64,000 bases of DNA. Source: Myxococcales bacterium (GTDB lineage Bacteria; Myxococcota; UBA727; VGSZ01). The translations under genes and the position numbers were made by a program. Of the stretch, positions 31,889 through 41,843 are shown in pieces; position 1 is the first letter of the stretch, and each line of letters opens with the position of its first letter. The stretch spans positions 62,001-126,000 of the forward strand of contig JAHFED010000008.1 in the NCBI GenBank assembly GCA_023248635.1, read 5' to 3'. The notes beneath the pieces were generated by a model, which saw only the letters and a program-made list of their open reading frames with translations, did not search any database and had not been told where the DNA came from.

Positions 31889-34764
31889 CCGATCCTCCTC
31901 GCTTCAACAGTTTCAGAATTGAAAATCGCGAGAATCTTCCCTTCGGAAACGACCTCGACACGGACCTCGGTGGCGCCTTCACGCGGACACACGACCTCGA
32001 AAGCGGGCGCCCCCGTTTGGTAAAGGACGAGGCGCTGCACGGGATCGCCAAACGAGAGCTGGGCAGTGGCCGGAAGGGGGGCACCAGCTTCGAGGCCTTT
32101 GACGTCGACGAGCAAGGGGCCGCGCCGCACCTGCAACGACGCCGACAACGCCGTCTGCGAGCGCCTCTTCACCTTGAGCCAGCCGCCGCCACCGCGCCGG
32201 CTGTCGCCCAAAATCGCGGCACCCTGGGCCACACAGCGCTTGACGTCGAAGGCGGGGACGCGACCGGGCTCGACGACGAAGGGAGGAGGCGTCGCGCCGC
32301 GCGTGCTCAGGATGCGGGCCAGCACGGCCTTGCGCAGCGCCGGAATGCGCGAGGTCTGGCCGGTGAAGAGCACCGTGGTGATGTCGGCCATGACCCAACC
32401 TGCCGAGGCGACAACGGGGTCGACGAGTGCTGCGGCTTTGCCCAAGGGCTCGTGCATCATCTTCTCGAAGGCATCGCGGGTCAGGGTGACCTCGACACGG
32501 CCTTTGGGCGAGCGGCCCGGCCAATCTTCGAGCGAGGCCACCCACAGCGCTTGCGGGTCGTCGGACAGGGTCTTCTTGATGCGCTCGGCGGCGCGCAGCA
32601 CGTCGCTGGCCTTGTGAAAGATGGCGCGGGCGCTGCGGGCCTGCTCTCCGGTGGGAGCCTCGCCGCGCGCCCGACGCCACGCCTCGTAGCTCGGATAATA
32701 CAGTGCCCGCACCAAGGCGTCGACGTCGACGACGGCGCCTTCGGGTCGCTTCTGTAATTCCTTCAGCAGCCAGCTGGCCAGGGTGCGGTCGACGTCGGTG
32801 CCGCCGAAGCGGGGATCGCCTCCATTGGCCAACAGGGTGACCTCGACGTCGCCCTGCCCGGGCTCGAGGCGAAAGCGCTTCAGCCCCCTGACCTGCACGG
32901 CAGCGACATCGCAGGTGCCGCCGCCGGCGTCGAAGCAGAGGATGCGTTCGTCGTCGACCAGGGGCACTTCGCTGGGGGGCAGCGAGGCCGCCAGGTAGAC
33001 CCAGGCCAGGGTCGCTGCCAGGGCTTCGTCGACACATCGTTCAGTTTTAAAATTAGCGAAATGTGGGAAGTCGTCCGCGAGCTGGCAGGCACGGGCGGCG
33101 GTGTGCAGGGCCTTCACCATGGCATCGTCGACGCCGACGGGATGAGAGAAGACCGCGTGGCGGAAGCGCACCCCCGTGTCGACGAGCCCAAGCTCGCCCA
33201 GAAAAGAGAGAGGCAGGGCGCGCAGGCCGTCTTCGGAGCGCCTTTTGATCTCGACGAACAAGCGCGCGAGCAGCTCCGGCGTGCTGCGCTTTTGCACCCG
33301 CACGGGCCCTTGCGAGCCGACGCCGCTTTCGTCGACGAAGTTCCAATCGGTATCGGGGGCCCGGGCCACCACGCTCTTCAGCTGGCGCACGAGGTTGGTG
33401 AAGTTCTGCGGGGCGGCGTTTTCGGCGGCGGCGCCAAAGAGAAAACCATCCACCGACGACGACGACGACGTCCCGGTGAAAAAGAGCAGGGAGGCCAGGG
33501 CTTCGCGCCCGCTCTCGCGATCCAGGGGCAAAGCGTGCAGGGTGCCCGAAGGGCCGTGAAAGACGCTCACCGAGGTGTTGGAGGTGCCGAAGTCGACCCC
33601 CAAAGTCGCTTCGTCGAGGGTGCGGGTGCGGCCCAGCTCGGCGGTGAGGGTGACGTCGATGCGGCGTTGGCCGGGGTCGGGCTGCCAGCCATCGTGCTGC
33701 AGCGTCAGCGTTTTCTCGCCCCAGGGCTGCTCGAGGGCCTTCGTCGACCGCGCTTCGGGCTCGACGAGGAGCTGCAGGCTGTGGGTCGCGCCGGGTGGCA
33801 CGAGCACGCTTTGATCGTCGATCACGCGCACCCAGGGGCCCGTGTCGTCGTCGCTCAAGGTGGCGCGCTCGAGACGCACGGCGCTGTGGCCGGGGTTTTT
33901 CACCGTCAACAGCGCGCGCCGCGGGCGACCACCGGTGTGCACGACGGGCACGTCGACGACGACGAGGGTGGGGCCCCGAGCGACCAGTCCGTCGACCTGC
34001 GCGACCCGGGTGCTGCCGTCGTCGAAGGAGCAACGCAGCTCGGCGCCGAAAGCGCGCGCTCCGTCGAATCCGGCGTCCGCGATGTGAGGGTCTTGCAGAC
34101 GCAGCACGATGTCGTGGCGGCCGCCGGGTGGGAGCTCGATCGGCAAGGACTGGGGCGCGAGGCGGAGCACCGGGGCGTCCCGGGGCGTCAGGACGACGTC
34201 CGTGAGCCGCAACGCGTGGCCACCGTCATTTTCGCAAACGACGACATGTTGCAGGCCGCCACCCTCAAGGCGCTCGATGGGCACGAAGCGGAAGCGTGCA
34301 TGTTGGGGGTGCAAAGCCGCGCGGCCGCCGATGGCCAGCTCGATGGCCAGCACCCGGCGCAGGGCGAGGCTGCGCTCCTCGTCGTAGCGAATGAGGCTGG
34401 TCACCAAAGGAACGACGACGCGCCCGGGGTTTTCGGCGCTGCTCTGGCCTGGCAGCGGCAGGCGCGCGGCGTCGACGGAGAAATGCACCGGCACCGCGCC
34501 GCCTGCGGGGACGGCGACGGCGACGTCGAGCTGAGGCAAGCCCACGAGCCAGGGCGGAACAGACCGAGCATCAATGCGGCGCAGCACGAAGGCGCCGTCG
34601 ACGACGCCGTGGTTCTCCACCGACACCGTGACCGAGGTGGTGTCGAGGCCGACGCGTTGGCGCGCGTCTTTGACGACGAGGCGAGCCAGGGACACACCGC
34701 AAGCACCGCAGGCGTCGTCGAGGGCGCGGCAGAGGGTCGCGCAGGAAGGGCAGGCCACGGTCAT
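31885..34764 (-). CDS. Hsp70-like ATPase with N-terminal zinc ribbon and beta-sandwich region
   Basis: This 959-aa protein starts with a zinc ribbon (C5-x2-C8, C19-x2-C22). About 370 residues of Ig/ASH-like beta-sandwich repeats follow. An Hsp70 ATPase domain starts near 388: phosphate-1 motif LGVDFGTSNTSVSVF, phosphate-2 motif CFDAGGGTCDVAAV near 608, and adenosine motif VLFTGQTSRIPALRKAV near 795. After the ATPase only about 110 beta-rich residues remain; the usual helical lid of the peptide-binding part is absent. ATPase residues look intact, so it is probably active, but client binding may be taken over by the N-terminal region. It overlaps the upstream unknown gene and the downstream GrpE-like gene by 4 nt each. 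No J-protein gene is nearby. Confidence 0.85.
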   Translation of the reverse strand: MTVACPSCATLCRALDDACGACGVSLARLVVKDARQRVGLDTTSVTVSVENHGVVDGAFVLRRIDARSVPPWLVGLPQLDVAVAVPAGGAVPVHFSVDAARLPLPGQSSAENPGRVVVPLVTSLIRYDEERSLALRRVLAIELAIGGRAALHPQHARFRFVPIERLEGGGLQHVVVCENDGGHALRLTDVVLTPRDAPVLRLAPQSLPIELPPGGRHDIVLRLQDPHIADAGFDGARAFGAELRCSFDDGSTRVAQVDGLVARGPTLVVVDVPVVHTGGRPRRALLTVKNPGHSAVRLERATLSDDDTGPWVRVIDDQSVLVPPGATHSLQLLVEPEARSTKALEQPWGEKTLTLQHDGWQPDPGQRRIDVTLTAELGRTRTLDEATLGVDFGTSNTSVSVFHGPSGTLHALPLDRESGREALASLLFFTGTSSSSSVDGFLFGAAAENAAPQNFTNLVRQLKSVVARAPDTDWNFVDESGVGSQGPVRVQKRSTPELLARLFVEIKRRSEDGLRALPLSFLGELGLVDTGVRFRHAVFSHPVGVDDAMVKALHTAARACQLADDFPHFANFKTERCVDEALAATLAWVYLAASLPPSEVPLVDDERILCFDAGGGTCDVAAVQVRGLKRFRLEPGQGDVEVTLLANGGDPRFGGTDVDRTLASWLLKELQKRPEGAVVDVDALVRALYYPSYEAWRRARGEAPTGEQARSARAIFHKASDVLRAAERIKKTLSDDPQALWVASLEDWPGRSPKGRVEVTLTRDAFEKMMHEPLGKAAALVDPVVASAGWVMADITTVLFTGQTSRIPALRKAVLARILSTRGATPPPFVVEPGRVPAFDVKRCVAQGAAILGDSRRGGGGWLKVKRRSQTALSASLQVRRGPLLVDVKGLEAGAPLPATAQLSFGDPVQRLVLYQTGAPAFEVVCPREGATEVRVEVVSEGKILAIFNSETVEARRIG

Positions 34765-36143
34765 GGCAGGACCTCGTCGCCGGGATCGTCCCAGGCGACG
34801 ACGACGACGCTGCCGTGGCGGACCGGACCATCGAGCCGGACCCGCGATCCGCGGGCGCTGAGGAGGAGGGCAGCGACGTCGATGCCATCGCCGTCAACGG
34901 CGATGGACAAATCGCGGAAGCGGGTTGGCAGCTCCACATCTCTCGGTTCTGAAACCATCGATGTGAGGACAACTTGCGGAAGGGGGGCCGGCTCGTCGAC
35001 GTCGGGAAGGGCGACGTCGAAATCGCCGGCGTTGCGCACACCTCCCACCGCGCGGGGTGCCGGGGCCATGTCGGTGGGGGCCAGGCTCAACAGGTCGCTG
35101 CCGTCGTCGACGCGGTGCAGCCATGAGGCCCCCAGGCTTTCGACGGCGACGCCGCGGGCCCGCAGGGCGCCTTGGAGTCCGGCCCGCGCGTGAGACTCGC
35201 CGCCCACGAGCCCGACGACGTCGCCGGCGCCGACGTCGAAGCCTGCGAGCTTCTCGCTCCACCAGGAATCGCGGAGGGCGGGGAGGCGGAGCTCGAGGTT
35301 CACACGCACCAGAGCCTGACGTTGCTTTTCCTGCAGCGCGCGCAGCGTCGTCGCCAACGCGCGTGCCTTGTCGGACACATCGGGGCCGAGCTGGGCCAGC
35401 TTCGACGTCGACGACGACAGGGGCGGCACCAGCTCGCTTCCGCTCAAGCCCACCACCGCTGGAGCCCCAGCCACGCCCCTGGCCCTGCGCAAGGCGCGCT
35501 CGATGCGTTGGACGAACCAGGCCCGGCCGACGTCGTCGAAGCCCTTGGTGAACGCTTCTTGGCCCTCGGGTCCCGCGGCTTCGACGAAGAAGGCGGCGAC
35601 GTCGTGGCACAAACCCGCGGCCAGCATGGCTCGGTGTCCGGCGTCGGCGATGGTCTTCCACGAGGGCGATCCGATGAGGGCGGCGTCGTCGAGCAGCAAC
35701 ACACGGCTGTGGGCGGGGTGCGGTTTGGCCTCGAAGTCGATGATGCGGATGCCCTGGGTCTCGCACGCCGACAGCAAGGCGGCGAAGCGCAGGTGGGTTC
35801 GGACTTGGGGCGTCACCGCCAACGTCGACGTCGTCAGCTGCTGCGCGAAGGCCAGGAGCAGGGCCGGCAGCGGGGCGGTCTCGGGCCGCGTCGCGGTGGC
35901 CGCGATGTCGGGCAAGCGGCGACAGAGGGCCGCGATGCGACGGGCCTGACCCGGGACCTCCACCAAAGAAAGCAGACGAGCGACGTCGACGCCTTCGTTG
36001 CCCTCTGGGCCCGCGATGGGCCGGAGGGTGACGGGGTCGAACAGGCGAGGGGCCTCTTCGAGGCGCACACGCAAGCCCCCAAAGAGAGAGGGCACCTCGC
36101 GGGCGACGAGGACGCGTTCTGGCAGCAGGGCGGTGACGCTCAC
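34761..36143 (-). CDS. Hypothetical protein, first gene of the Hsp70-like block
   Basis: This 460-aa protein, GTG start with GAGG 8 nt upstream, matches no family I know. The central part is helical and rich in Ala and Leu (LPALLLAFAQQLTTSTLAV, ARALATTLRALQEKQRQALV). It contains RVLLLDDAALIGSPSW, reminiscent of a Rossmann-like strand-loop, and DVVGLVGGESHARAGL. The C-terminal 100 residues are beta-rich. No signal peptide, membrane segment or cysteine pair is present. Its stop overlaps the Hsp70-like start (ATGA, 34761-34764). It begins 10 nt after the purA stop, so it may be transcribed from the purA promoter. Because it leads the block, it may be the system-specific adaptor; that is inference. 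Confidence 0.7.
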   Translation of the reverse strand: MSVTALLPERVLVAREVPSLFGGLRVRLEEAPRLFDPVTLRPIAGPEGNEGVDVARLLSLVEVPGQARRIAALCRRLPDIAATATRPETAPLPALLLAFAQQLTTSTLAVTPQVRTHLRFAALLSACETQGIRIIDFEAKPHPAHSRVLLLDDAALIGSPSWKTIADAGHRAMLAAGLCHDVAAFFVEAAGPEGQEAFTKGFDDVGRAWFVQRIERALRRARGVAGAPAVVGLSGSELVPPLSSSTSKLAQLGPDVSDKARALATTLRALQEKQRQALVRVNLELRLPALRDSWWSEKLAGFDVGAGDVVGLVGGESHARAGLQGALRARGVAVESLGASWLHRVDDGSDLLSLAPTDMAPAPRAVGGVRNAGDFDVALPDVDEPAPLPQVVLTSMVSEPRDVELPTRFRDLSIAVDGDGIDVAALLLSARGSRVRLDGPVRHGSVVVVAWDDPGDEVLP

Positions 36144-36153
36144 GACGTCAACC

Positions 36154-37467
36154 TCAGGCCAAGACGTCGTTCAACACGAGCTCCTGGCCGCGCCCGGGCC
36201 CCACGCCAACGATCGAGAGGCGTACGCCGAGGGACTCCTGCACAAAGCCCAGATAGCGCCGCGCCGCGGGCGGCAGGTCGTCGAGAGAGGCGATGCGCTC
36301 GGGCACGCCGTCGAAACCGGGGAAGGTCTGGTAGACCGGCACCACTTTGTTGAGCGTGCGCACGTCGTGGGGGAAGTTCTTCAAGCGCACGCCGTCGACG
36401 TCGTAGGCCGTGGCCACTTTGATGTCACCAAAGCCCGCCAGCACGTCGAGCTTGGTGATGGCGAGGTCCGTGACTCCGTTGATGCGCACCGCGTACTTCA
36501 AGGCCACCAGATCGAGCCAGCCCGTGCGCCGCGGTCGTCCCGTCGTCGCGCCGAACTCGCCGCCTTTCTGGCGCAACGCCTCGCCTTGAGCGTCGGTGAG
36601 CTCGGTGGGAAAGGGTCCTTCGCCGACGCGGGTCGAGTAGGCCTTCAGGACCGCCAGCACGCGACCGAGCAGATTGGGGCCGACGCCGGAGCCGACGGAG
36701 GCATGGGCCGCCAGACAATTCGACGACGTCACGAAGGGGTAGGTGCCGTGATCGAGATCGAGCAGCGCGCCCTGGGCTCCCTCGAAGAGCACGCGTTTGC
36801 CAGCGGCGTGGGCCTCCGCGATGCGCGCGCCGGCGTCGTCGACGCAGGGCTTCAGCTTCTGTCCTTGCTCGCGCAGGCGCGCGATCATGTGCTCGAGCTC
36901 CTCGCCGCGGTAGACCTCGCCGTCGAGGGCTTCGAGCACGCTGTTGGCGTACATGACGCCGTGGCGCACGAATTCCGCGACGCGATCGGGCTCGACCAGA
37001 TCGTGCACCCGCAGCCCGCGCCGCGCCGCCTTGTCCTCATAGGCCGGGCCGATGCCGCGACCCGTCGTGCCGATCTTGCGCGTGCCCTTGGCCGCTTCGC
37101 GGGCTTTGTCGACCCGCTTGTGGAAAGGAAGGATGACGTGGGCCTGGTCGGCAATGACGAGGCGCGGTCCGCCAGCGCCGGCGCCGAGATCGAGGAGGCC
37201 GCGCGCGCTCAGCATCTCCATCTCTTGCAGGAGCACCTCGGGATCGATCACGCACCCGGGTCCGATGACGCAGAGCTTGTCTTTGTGCAGCACGCCCGAA
37301 GGCACCAAATGCAGGATGGTGGTGACGCCGTCGACGACGACGGTGTGTCCGGCGTTGTTGCCGCCGTGGAAGCGGACGACGACGTCGGCCTGTTCTGAGA
37401 GCCGGTCGACGATGCGGCCCTTGCCTTCGTCGCCCCACTGCGCCCCGATGCATACGGCATTGCTCAC
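36154..37467 (-). CDS. purA: Adenylosuccinate synthase
   Basis: This 437-aa protein makes adenylosuccinate from IMP and aspartate with GTP (AMP synthesis, cytoplasm). Diagnostic parts: AVCIGAQWGDEGKGRIVDRL (GTP/IMP site with the catalytic Asp), FHGGNNAGHTVV, GTTGRGIGPAYEDKAARRG, GAQGALLDLDHGTYPFVTSS, and the GTP-base segment ITKLDVLAGF. The start is GTG 37467 with GGGAG 8 nt upstream; the frame extends upstream without homology. Length fits the family (about 430 aa). purB, often linked, is not adjacent. The Hsp70-like block follows 10 nt downstream on the same strand. Confidence 0.95.
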   Translation of the reverse strand: MSNAVCIGAQWGDEGKGRIVDRLSEQADVVVRFHGGNNAGHTVVVDGVTTILHLVPSGVLHKDKLCVIGPGCVIDPEVLLQEMEMLSARGLLDLGAGAGGPRLVIADQAHVILPFHKRVDKAREAAKGTRKIGTTGRGIGPAYEDKAARRGLRVHDLVEPDRVAEFVRHGVMYANSVLEALDGEVYRGEELEHMIARLREQGQKLKPCVDDAGARIAEAHAAGKRVLFEGAQGALLDLDHGTYPFVTSSNCLAAHASVGSGVGPNLLGRVLAVLKAYSTRVGEGPFPTELTDAQGEALRQKGGEFGATTGRPRRTGWLDLVALKYAVRINGVTDLAITKLDVLAGFGDIKVATAYDVDGVRLKNFPHDVRTLNKVVPVYQTFPGFDGVPERIASLDDLPPAARRYLGFVQESLGVRLSIVGVGPGRGQELVLNDVLA

Positions 37468-37557
37468 GTCGTCGACTCCCGGTCCGGTGTGGCCCTGTGC
37501 GCGCAAGGTGTGGCTGTTCTGGGAAACGATGACAAGGCCGCCGGACCAGGGCCGTCG

Positions 37558-38409
37558 TCAGAATTTCCCGTTGTCGTTCTTGCGTTCGCTGCGGGGCGGG
37601 ATGGTCTCGACGACGTCCCAGTGTTCGGCGATCTTGCCGCCAGCGACGCGGAACAGATCGTAGAAGGCCGTCGAGCGCCCGTCGACCTTGCCTTGGCTCA
37701 TGGCCAACACGAAATTGCCCTCGCCGAGCACCTGGTGGATGCCCTGGTAGCGGGGCAGCGTCCGCAGAGCGGCCGTGAGCGACGCCGTGCCGTCGGCGCG
37801 CGTCGGGTTGTGCTCGACCAAACGATCGCCGTCGAAGTAGTGTGAAATATTGTCCAACTTTCCATGAACGAGAACATCGTCGACGTAGCTCTTGATCAGG
37901 ATCTTGTTGGCCTCAGTCTTATCAAGATCTTCCAGGGAGAACGGACCGTCGGTCATGGTGTGGCCGCTCGGCGTATCGCCGGGCACGTCCTGCAGATTGT
38001 CCCAGTGCTCGACGACCTTTCCGGCCTGAAAGCGGAAGACGTCGATGGTCGCCTTGGGCCCAAACAGATAGGCGGAGCTGTGGGTGACGACGGTGTCGCC
38101 GTCCTGAAAAACACGCAGGGGCCTCATCTTGATCAGAGGACCCGGCATCACTTTTAGAATGCTGATGAGGTTCTTCAATCCAGCAGGTCCGCCCTCGGCG
38201 GCGAGGTTGTGCTGGATGTAGTGTTCGGCGTCGTAGGCCTGAAAGGGCGCTTCGTCGCCGGTCTCGAAGGCGGCCAACAGGGCGACGGCGGTGCGTTTTT
38301 CGGGGGTGCACGCCAGCACCGGATCTTGGGCAGTGGCCGTCGGCGCCGTCGTCGCGCACGAGGTGGCGATGACCAGCGCGAGGGAGCAGTGGCGGTGGGC
38401 TTGGGACAT
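37558..38409 (-). CDS. Exported tandem SnoaL/NTF2-like protein
   Basis: This 283-aa protein has an N-terminal signal-like stretch (CSLALVIATSCATTAPTATA), possibly a lipoprotein signal, although the residue order before the cysteine is not ideal. Two SnoaL-like domains follow, at about 35-155 and 160-275. They repeat the same motifs: HYIQHN and RLVEHN, DVFRFQAGKVVEHWDNLQ and DLFRVAGGKIAEHWDVVE. In single-domain relatives these His and Asp residues lie in an open cavity. The internal duplication puts two cavities in one chain. Substrate is unknown. It is divergent from the QueD-like operon, and the purA start lies 91 nt beyond its 3' end. Confidence 0.8.
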   Translation of the reverse strand: MSQAHRHCSLALVIATSCATTAPTATAQDPVLACTPEKRTAVALLAAFETGDEAPFQAYDAEHYIQHNLAAEGGPAGLKNLISILKVMPGPLIKMRPLRVFQDGDTVVTHSSAYLFGPKATIDVFRFQAGKVVEHWDNLQDVPGDTPSGHTMTDGPFSLEDLDKTEANKILIKSYVDDVLVHGKLDNISHYFDGDRLVEHNPTRADGTASLTAALRTLPRYQGIHQVLGEGNFVLAMSQGKVDGRSTAFYDLFRVAGGKIAEHWDVVETIPPRSERKNDNGKF

Positions 38410-38437
38410 GCGGTGGAGATCCCCCGACCCGCCGTCG

Positions 38438-38464
38438 ACGTCAAGACGCAGAGGGGGCTGACGT
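38438..38464. promoter_or_regulatory. ACGTCA/TGACGT inverted repeat in a divergent intergenic region
   Basis: ACGTCA and TGACGT, separated by 15 nt (AAGACGCAGAGGGGG region), lie between the SnoaL-like gene and the QueD-like operon. The spacer sequence AAGACGCAGAG recurs at 44453-44463 in the GltJ leader. A shared regulator is possible but unproven. Confidence 0.25.
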
Positions 38465-38522
38465 TTGTGGACCCCGCAGCCACCCCTTGCGCGCTGGCGC
38501 TGACGACGTCATCTGAGCCCTC

Positions 38523-38885
38523 ATGCGCCGCATCGAGCTTCAAAAGACCTGGCACTTCGAGGCGGCCCGTCGCCTGACGGGGCTCCCTGCCGATCACCGG
38601 TGCGCACGGCTGCACGGATCGAGCTTCACCGTCGAAGTCACCGTCGAAGCCCCCATCGACAACGCCACCGGCTGGGTCATCGACTTCGATGTCATGGAAC
38701 GGGTGTGGCAGCCGGTGCACGATCAGCTCGATCATCGCTTGCTCAACGACGTCGACGGCTTGGCGAATCCCACCACCGAGCACATCGCGCTGTGGCTCCT
38801 GCAGCGGCTGAGCTTTGAGGGCGCCAAGGTGCGACGGGTGTCTGTGGCCGAATTGCCCACGGCCAAGGTCACCGTCTACGCATGA
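38523..38885 (+). CDS. QueD/PTPS-like protein lacking two zinc ligands
   Basis: This 120-aa protein has the shape of a 6-pyruvoyl-tetrahydropterin synthase/QueD subunit: WHFEAARRL (10-18), DHRCARLHGSSFTVEVTV (24-41), WVIDFDVMERVW (51-62), LDHRLLND (69-76), NPTTEHIA (82-89) and a late Glu (VAELPT). The proton-transfer residues C27, D70-H71 and E110 are kept. Of the three zinc-binding histidines only H31 remains: the first is Arg16 (AAH to AAR) and the third is Ser33 (HGH to HGS). The normal pterin reaction is therefore unlikely without a changed metal site. Its stop overlaps the DUF58 start (ATGA, 38882-38885), which ties it to the BatA-type operon rather than to queuosine genes. Confidence 0.75.
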   Translation: MRRIELQKTWHFEAARRLTGLPADHRCARLHGSSFTVEVTVEAPIDNATGWVIDFDVMERVWQPVHDQLDHRLLNDVDGLANPTTEHIALWLLQRLSFEGAKVRRVSVAELPTAKVTVYA

Positions 38886-39798
38886 CACCCGGCAAGAGCT
38901 CCCGCGCACTCGAGGACGAGGAGCTCAAGGCCCTGCTCGCCCGGGTCCGACAAGTGGAGCTGCGGGCCAAGAAGAAGTCGTCGGCGTCGACGACGGGGGC
39001 CTGGCATTCTCGTTACAAGGGTCGGGGCATGGCCTTCTCCGAGAGCCGGGCCTTCGCCGACGGTGACGATCCGCGGCACGTCGATTGGCGCGCCACCGCG
39101 CGCACGGGCGAGCTCTATGTGAAGCAATTCGTCGAAGAGCGGGAGCTCACGCTGCTGCTCGTCGTCGACATCTCGGGCTCGATGACCACCGGTTCGCGCG
39201 CCCGGCTGCGTCGACAGCTCGCCGCCGAAGTGAGCGCCGTGCTCGCCCTCTCGGCGTCGAAGAACCAGGACAAGGTCGGACTCGTGGCCTTCACCGACGT
39301 CCCCGAGCGGCTGGTGCAACCAGGCAAGGGCCGGCCCCACACCTTGAGGGTCATCCGCGACGTGCTCGCGCTGCGCCCGCGATCGTTGAAGACGGCGTTG
39401 GCCCCTGCTCTCGAGGTCGCGGGTCATTTGGTGCGCCAGCGCTCCATCATCGTCGTCGTCAGCGACTTCGTCGGCGTCGCCCTGCCGCTCGATCGCCTGC
39501 GCGCGCTCGCCCTGCGCCACGATGTCGCCGTCGTCGAAATCCGCGATCCCCTCGATCACACCTTGCCCGACGTCGGCCTCCTCAGCGTGCGCGACGCCGA
39601 GAGCGGCCGGCAGACCCTCGTCGACACCTCTGATGCCCGCGTGGTCTCGGCCTTTCGCGATCGGCATCTGCAGACCGTGAAGAGGAGGGAGAGCGAGCTG
39701 CAGCGCGCCGGCGTCGATCACGTCGTCGTGGGAATGGGCGACGACGACGCCTTGTTGCCCCTGCTTCGTTTCCTGCGGCAGCGATCCCGGAGGATGTC

Positions 39799-39802
<4 letters not shown>
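38882..39802 (+). CDS. DUF58-family protein (VWA-like)
   Basis: This 306-aa protein carries the DUF58 hallmark: RGMAFSESRAFADGDDPRHV, then DWRATARTGELYVKQFVEER, then LLLVVDISGSM, a VWA-like MIDAS strand, and IIVVVSDF further on. DUF58 proteins normally form an operon with a MoxR AAA+ ATPase and BatA/BatD-type membrane proteins, in chaperone- or metal-insertase-like systems that act at the cytoplasmic membrane. Here the upstream partner is the QueD-like gene, and the next two genes are BatD- and BatA-like. Every junction is a 4-nt overlap. Confidence 0.85.
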
Positions 39803-40793
<991 letters not shown>

Positions 40794-40797
<4 letters not shown>

Positions 40798-41843
40798 ACG
40801 GGCTCCACTCGGTCTGGATCGCGTTGAACGCCAACGGTGTGCGCAGCATCGAGCTCGAGCACCGCTGGTGGTTGCTGGGCCTGATCCCCATCGCTGCCGT
40901 CGTCGTCGTCGCCTTCTTTCTCGATCGGGCGCGTCCCACGCTGCGTTTTGCCCGCGGCGACGAAGCCCATGCCCTGCCCCGCGGAGCCGGTGCTGCTGCC
41001 CGCACGATCTCGATGGTGCTCGTCGCGGTGGCGGCGCTGCTCGTGACTGTGGCGCTGTCTGGTCCCTTCGTGCGCGGAGAGCCCGATGCGGCGACGTCGG
41101 AAGGCATCGACATCGTCGTCGCCCTCGACGTCTCTGGGTCCATGCGGGCCGCGGATTTCAGGCCCAAGGATCGGATCTCCGTCGCCAAAGAAGTCATTCG
41201 CGATCATGTGCTCTCGCGCCCGCGCGATCGCGTCGGCCTCGTCGTCTTCGCCGGCGAAGCCTTCACCCAGGCGCCCCTGACCCATGACAAAGCGCTGCTC
41301 GCGACCGTGCTCGACGGCGTCCGCAGCGGCGTCATCGCCGACGGAACGGCCATCGGTGACGGCTTGGCTTTGGCCTTGGCCCGCTTGGAGACATCCAAAG
41401 CCAAAACCAAGACCGTGATCCTCTTGAGCGACGGCGACAACAATGCGGGGCAGCTCGCTCCCGAGACCTCGCTCTCGATGGCCAAGGAGCTGTCGATCAA
41501 GGTCTTCACGATCCTGGTCGGCAAGGGCGGGCGCGTCCCCTTCCCCGACGGCGTCGACATCTTTGGGGCGCCTCGTTTTGTCACCGTTGACATGCCGGTG
41601 AATCCAGCGCTGTTGAAGCAGATCGCCCGCGATACTGGCGCCAGCTTTTTTCAAGCAACCGATAAGAAATCGCTAGAAACCAGCTTTCAAAAGATATTGG
41701 AAGCTCTCGACAGGAGCGTGCTCGAGGGCACGCCATCGGTGCGAAAACCGCTGCCGCTGGGCGTGCTGCTGTTCTTCCCTGCGTTCGTTCTGCTCGTTGC
41801 CGCTGCGATTTTGCGACTGACACGGGGCTCCATCGTGCCCTGA
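40794..41843 (+). CDS. BatA-like VWA membrane protein
   Basis: This 349-aa protein has a membrane helix near 26-43 (WWLLGLIPIAAVVVVAFFL), a second near 74-89 (MVLVAVAALLVTVALSG), a VWA domain with intact MIDAS (VVALDVSGSMRAADF; VILLSDGDNNAG), and a C-terminal membrane helix (LGVLLFFPAFVLLVAAAILRL). This is the classic BatA/BatB architecture with the VWA domain between helices. It closes the four-gene operon. The MoxR ATPase that usually drives such systems is absent from this stretch. The short region before the last helix (ASFFQATDKKSLETSFQKI) is less GC-rich than the rest. Confidence 0.85.

Noticed and set aside
31885-34764. Housekeeping DnaK
   Set aside because: The N-terminal zinc ribbon and beta-sandwich fusion, missing lid and accessory gene context make this a specialised paralogue.
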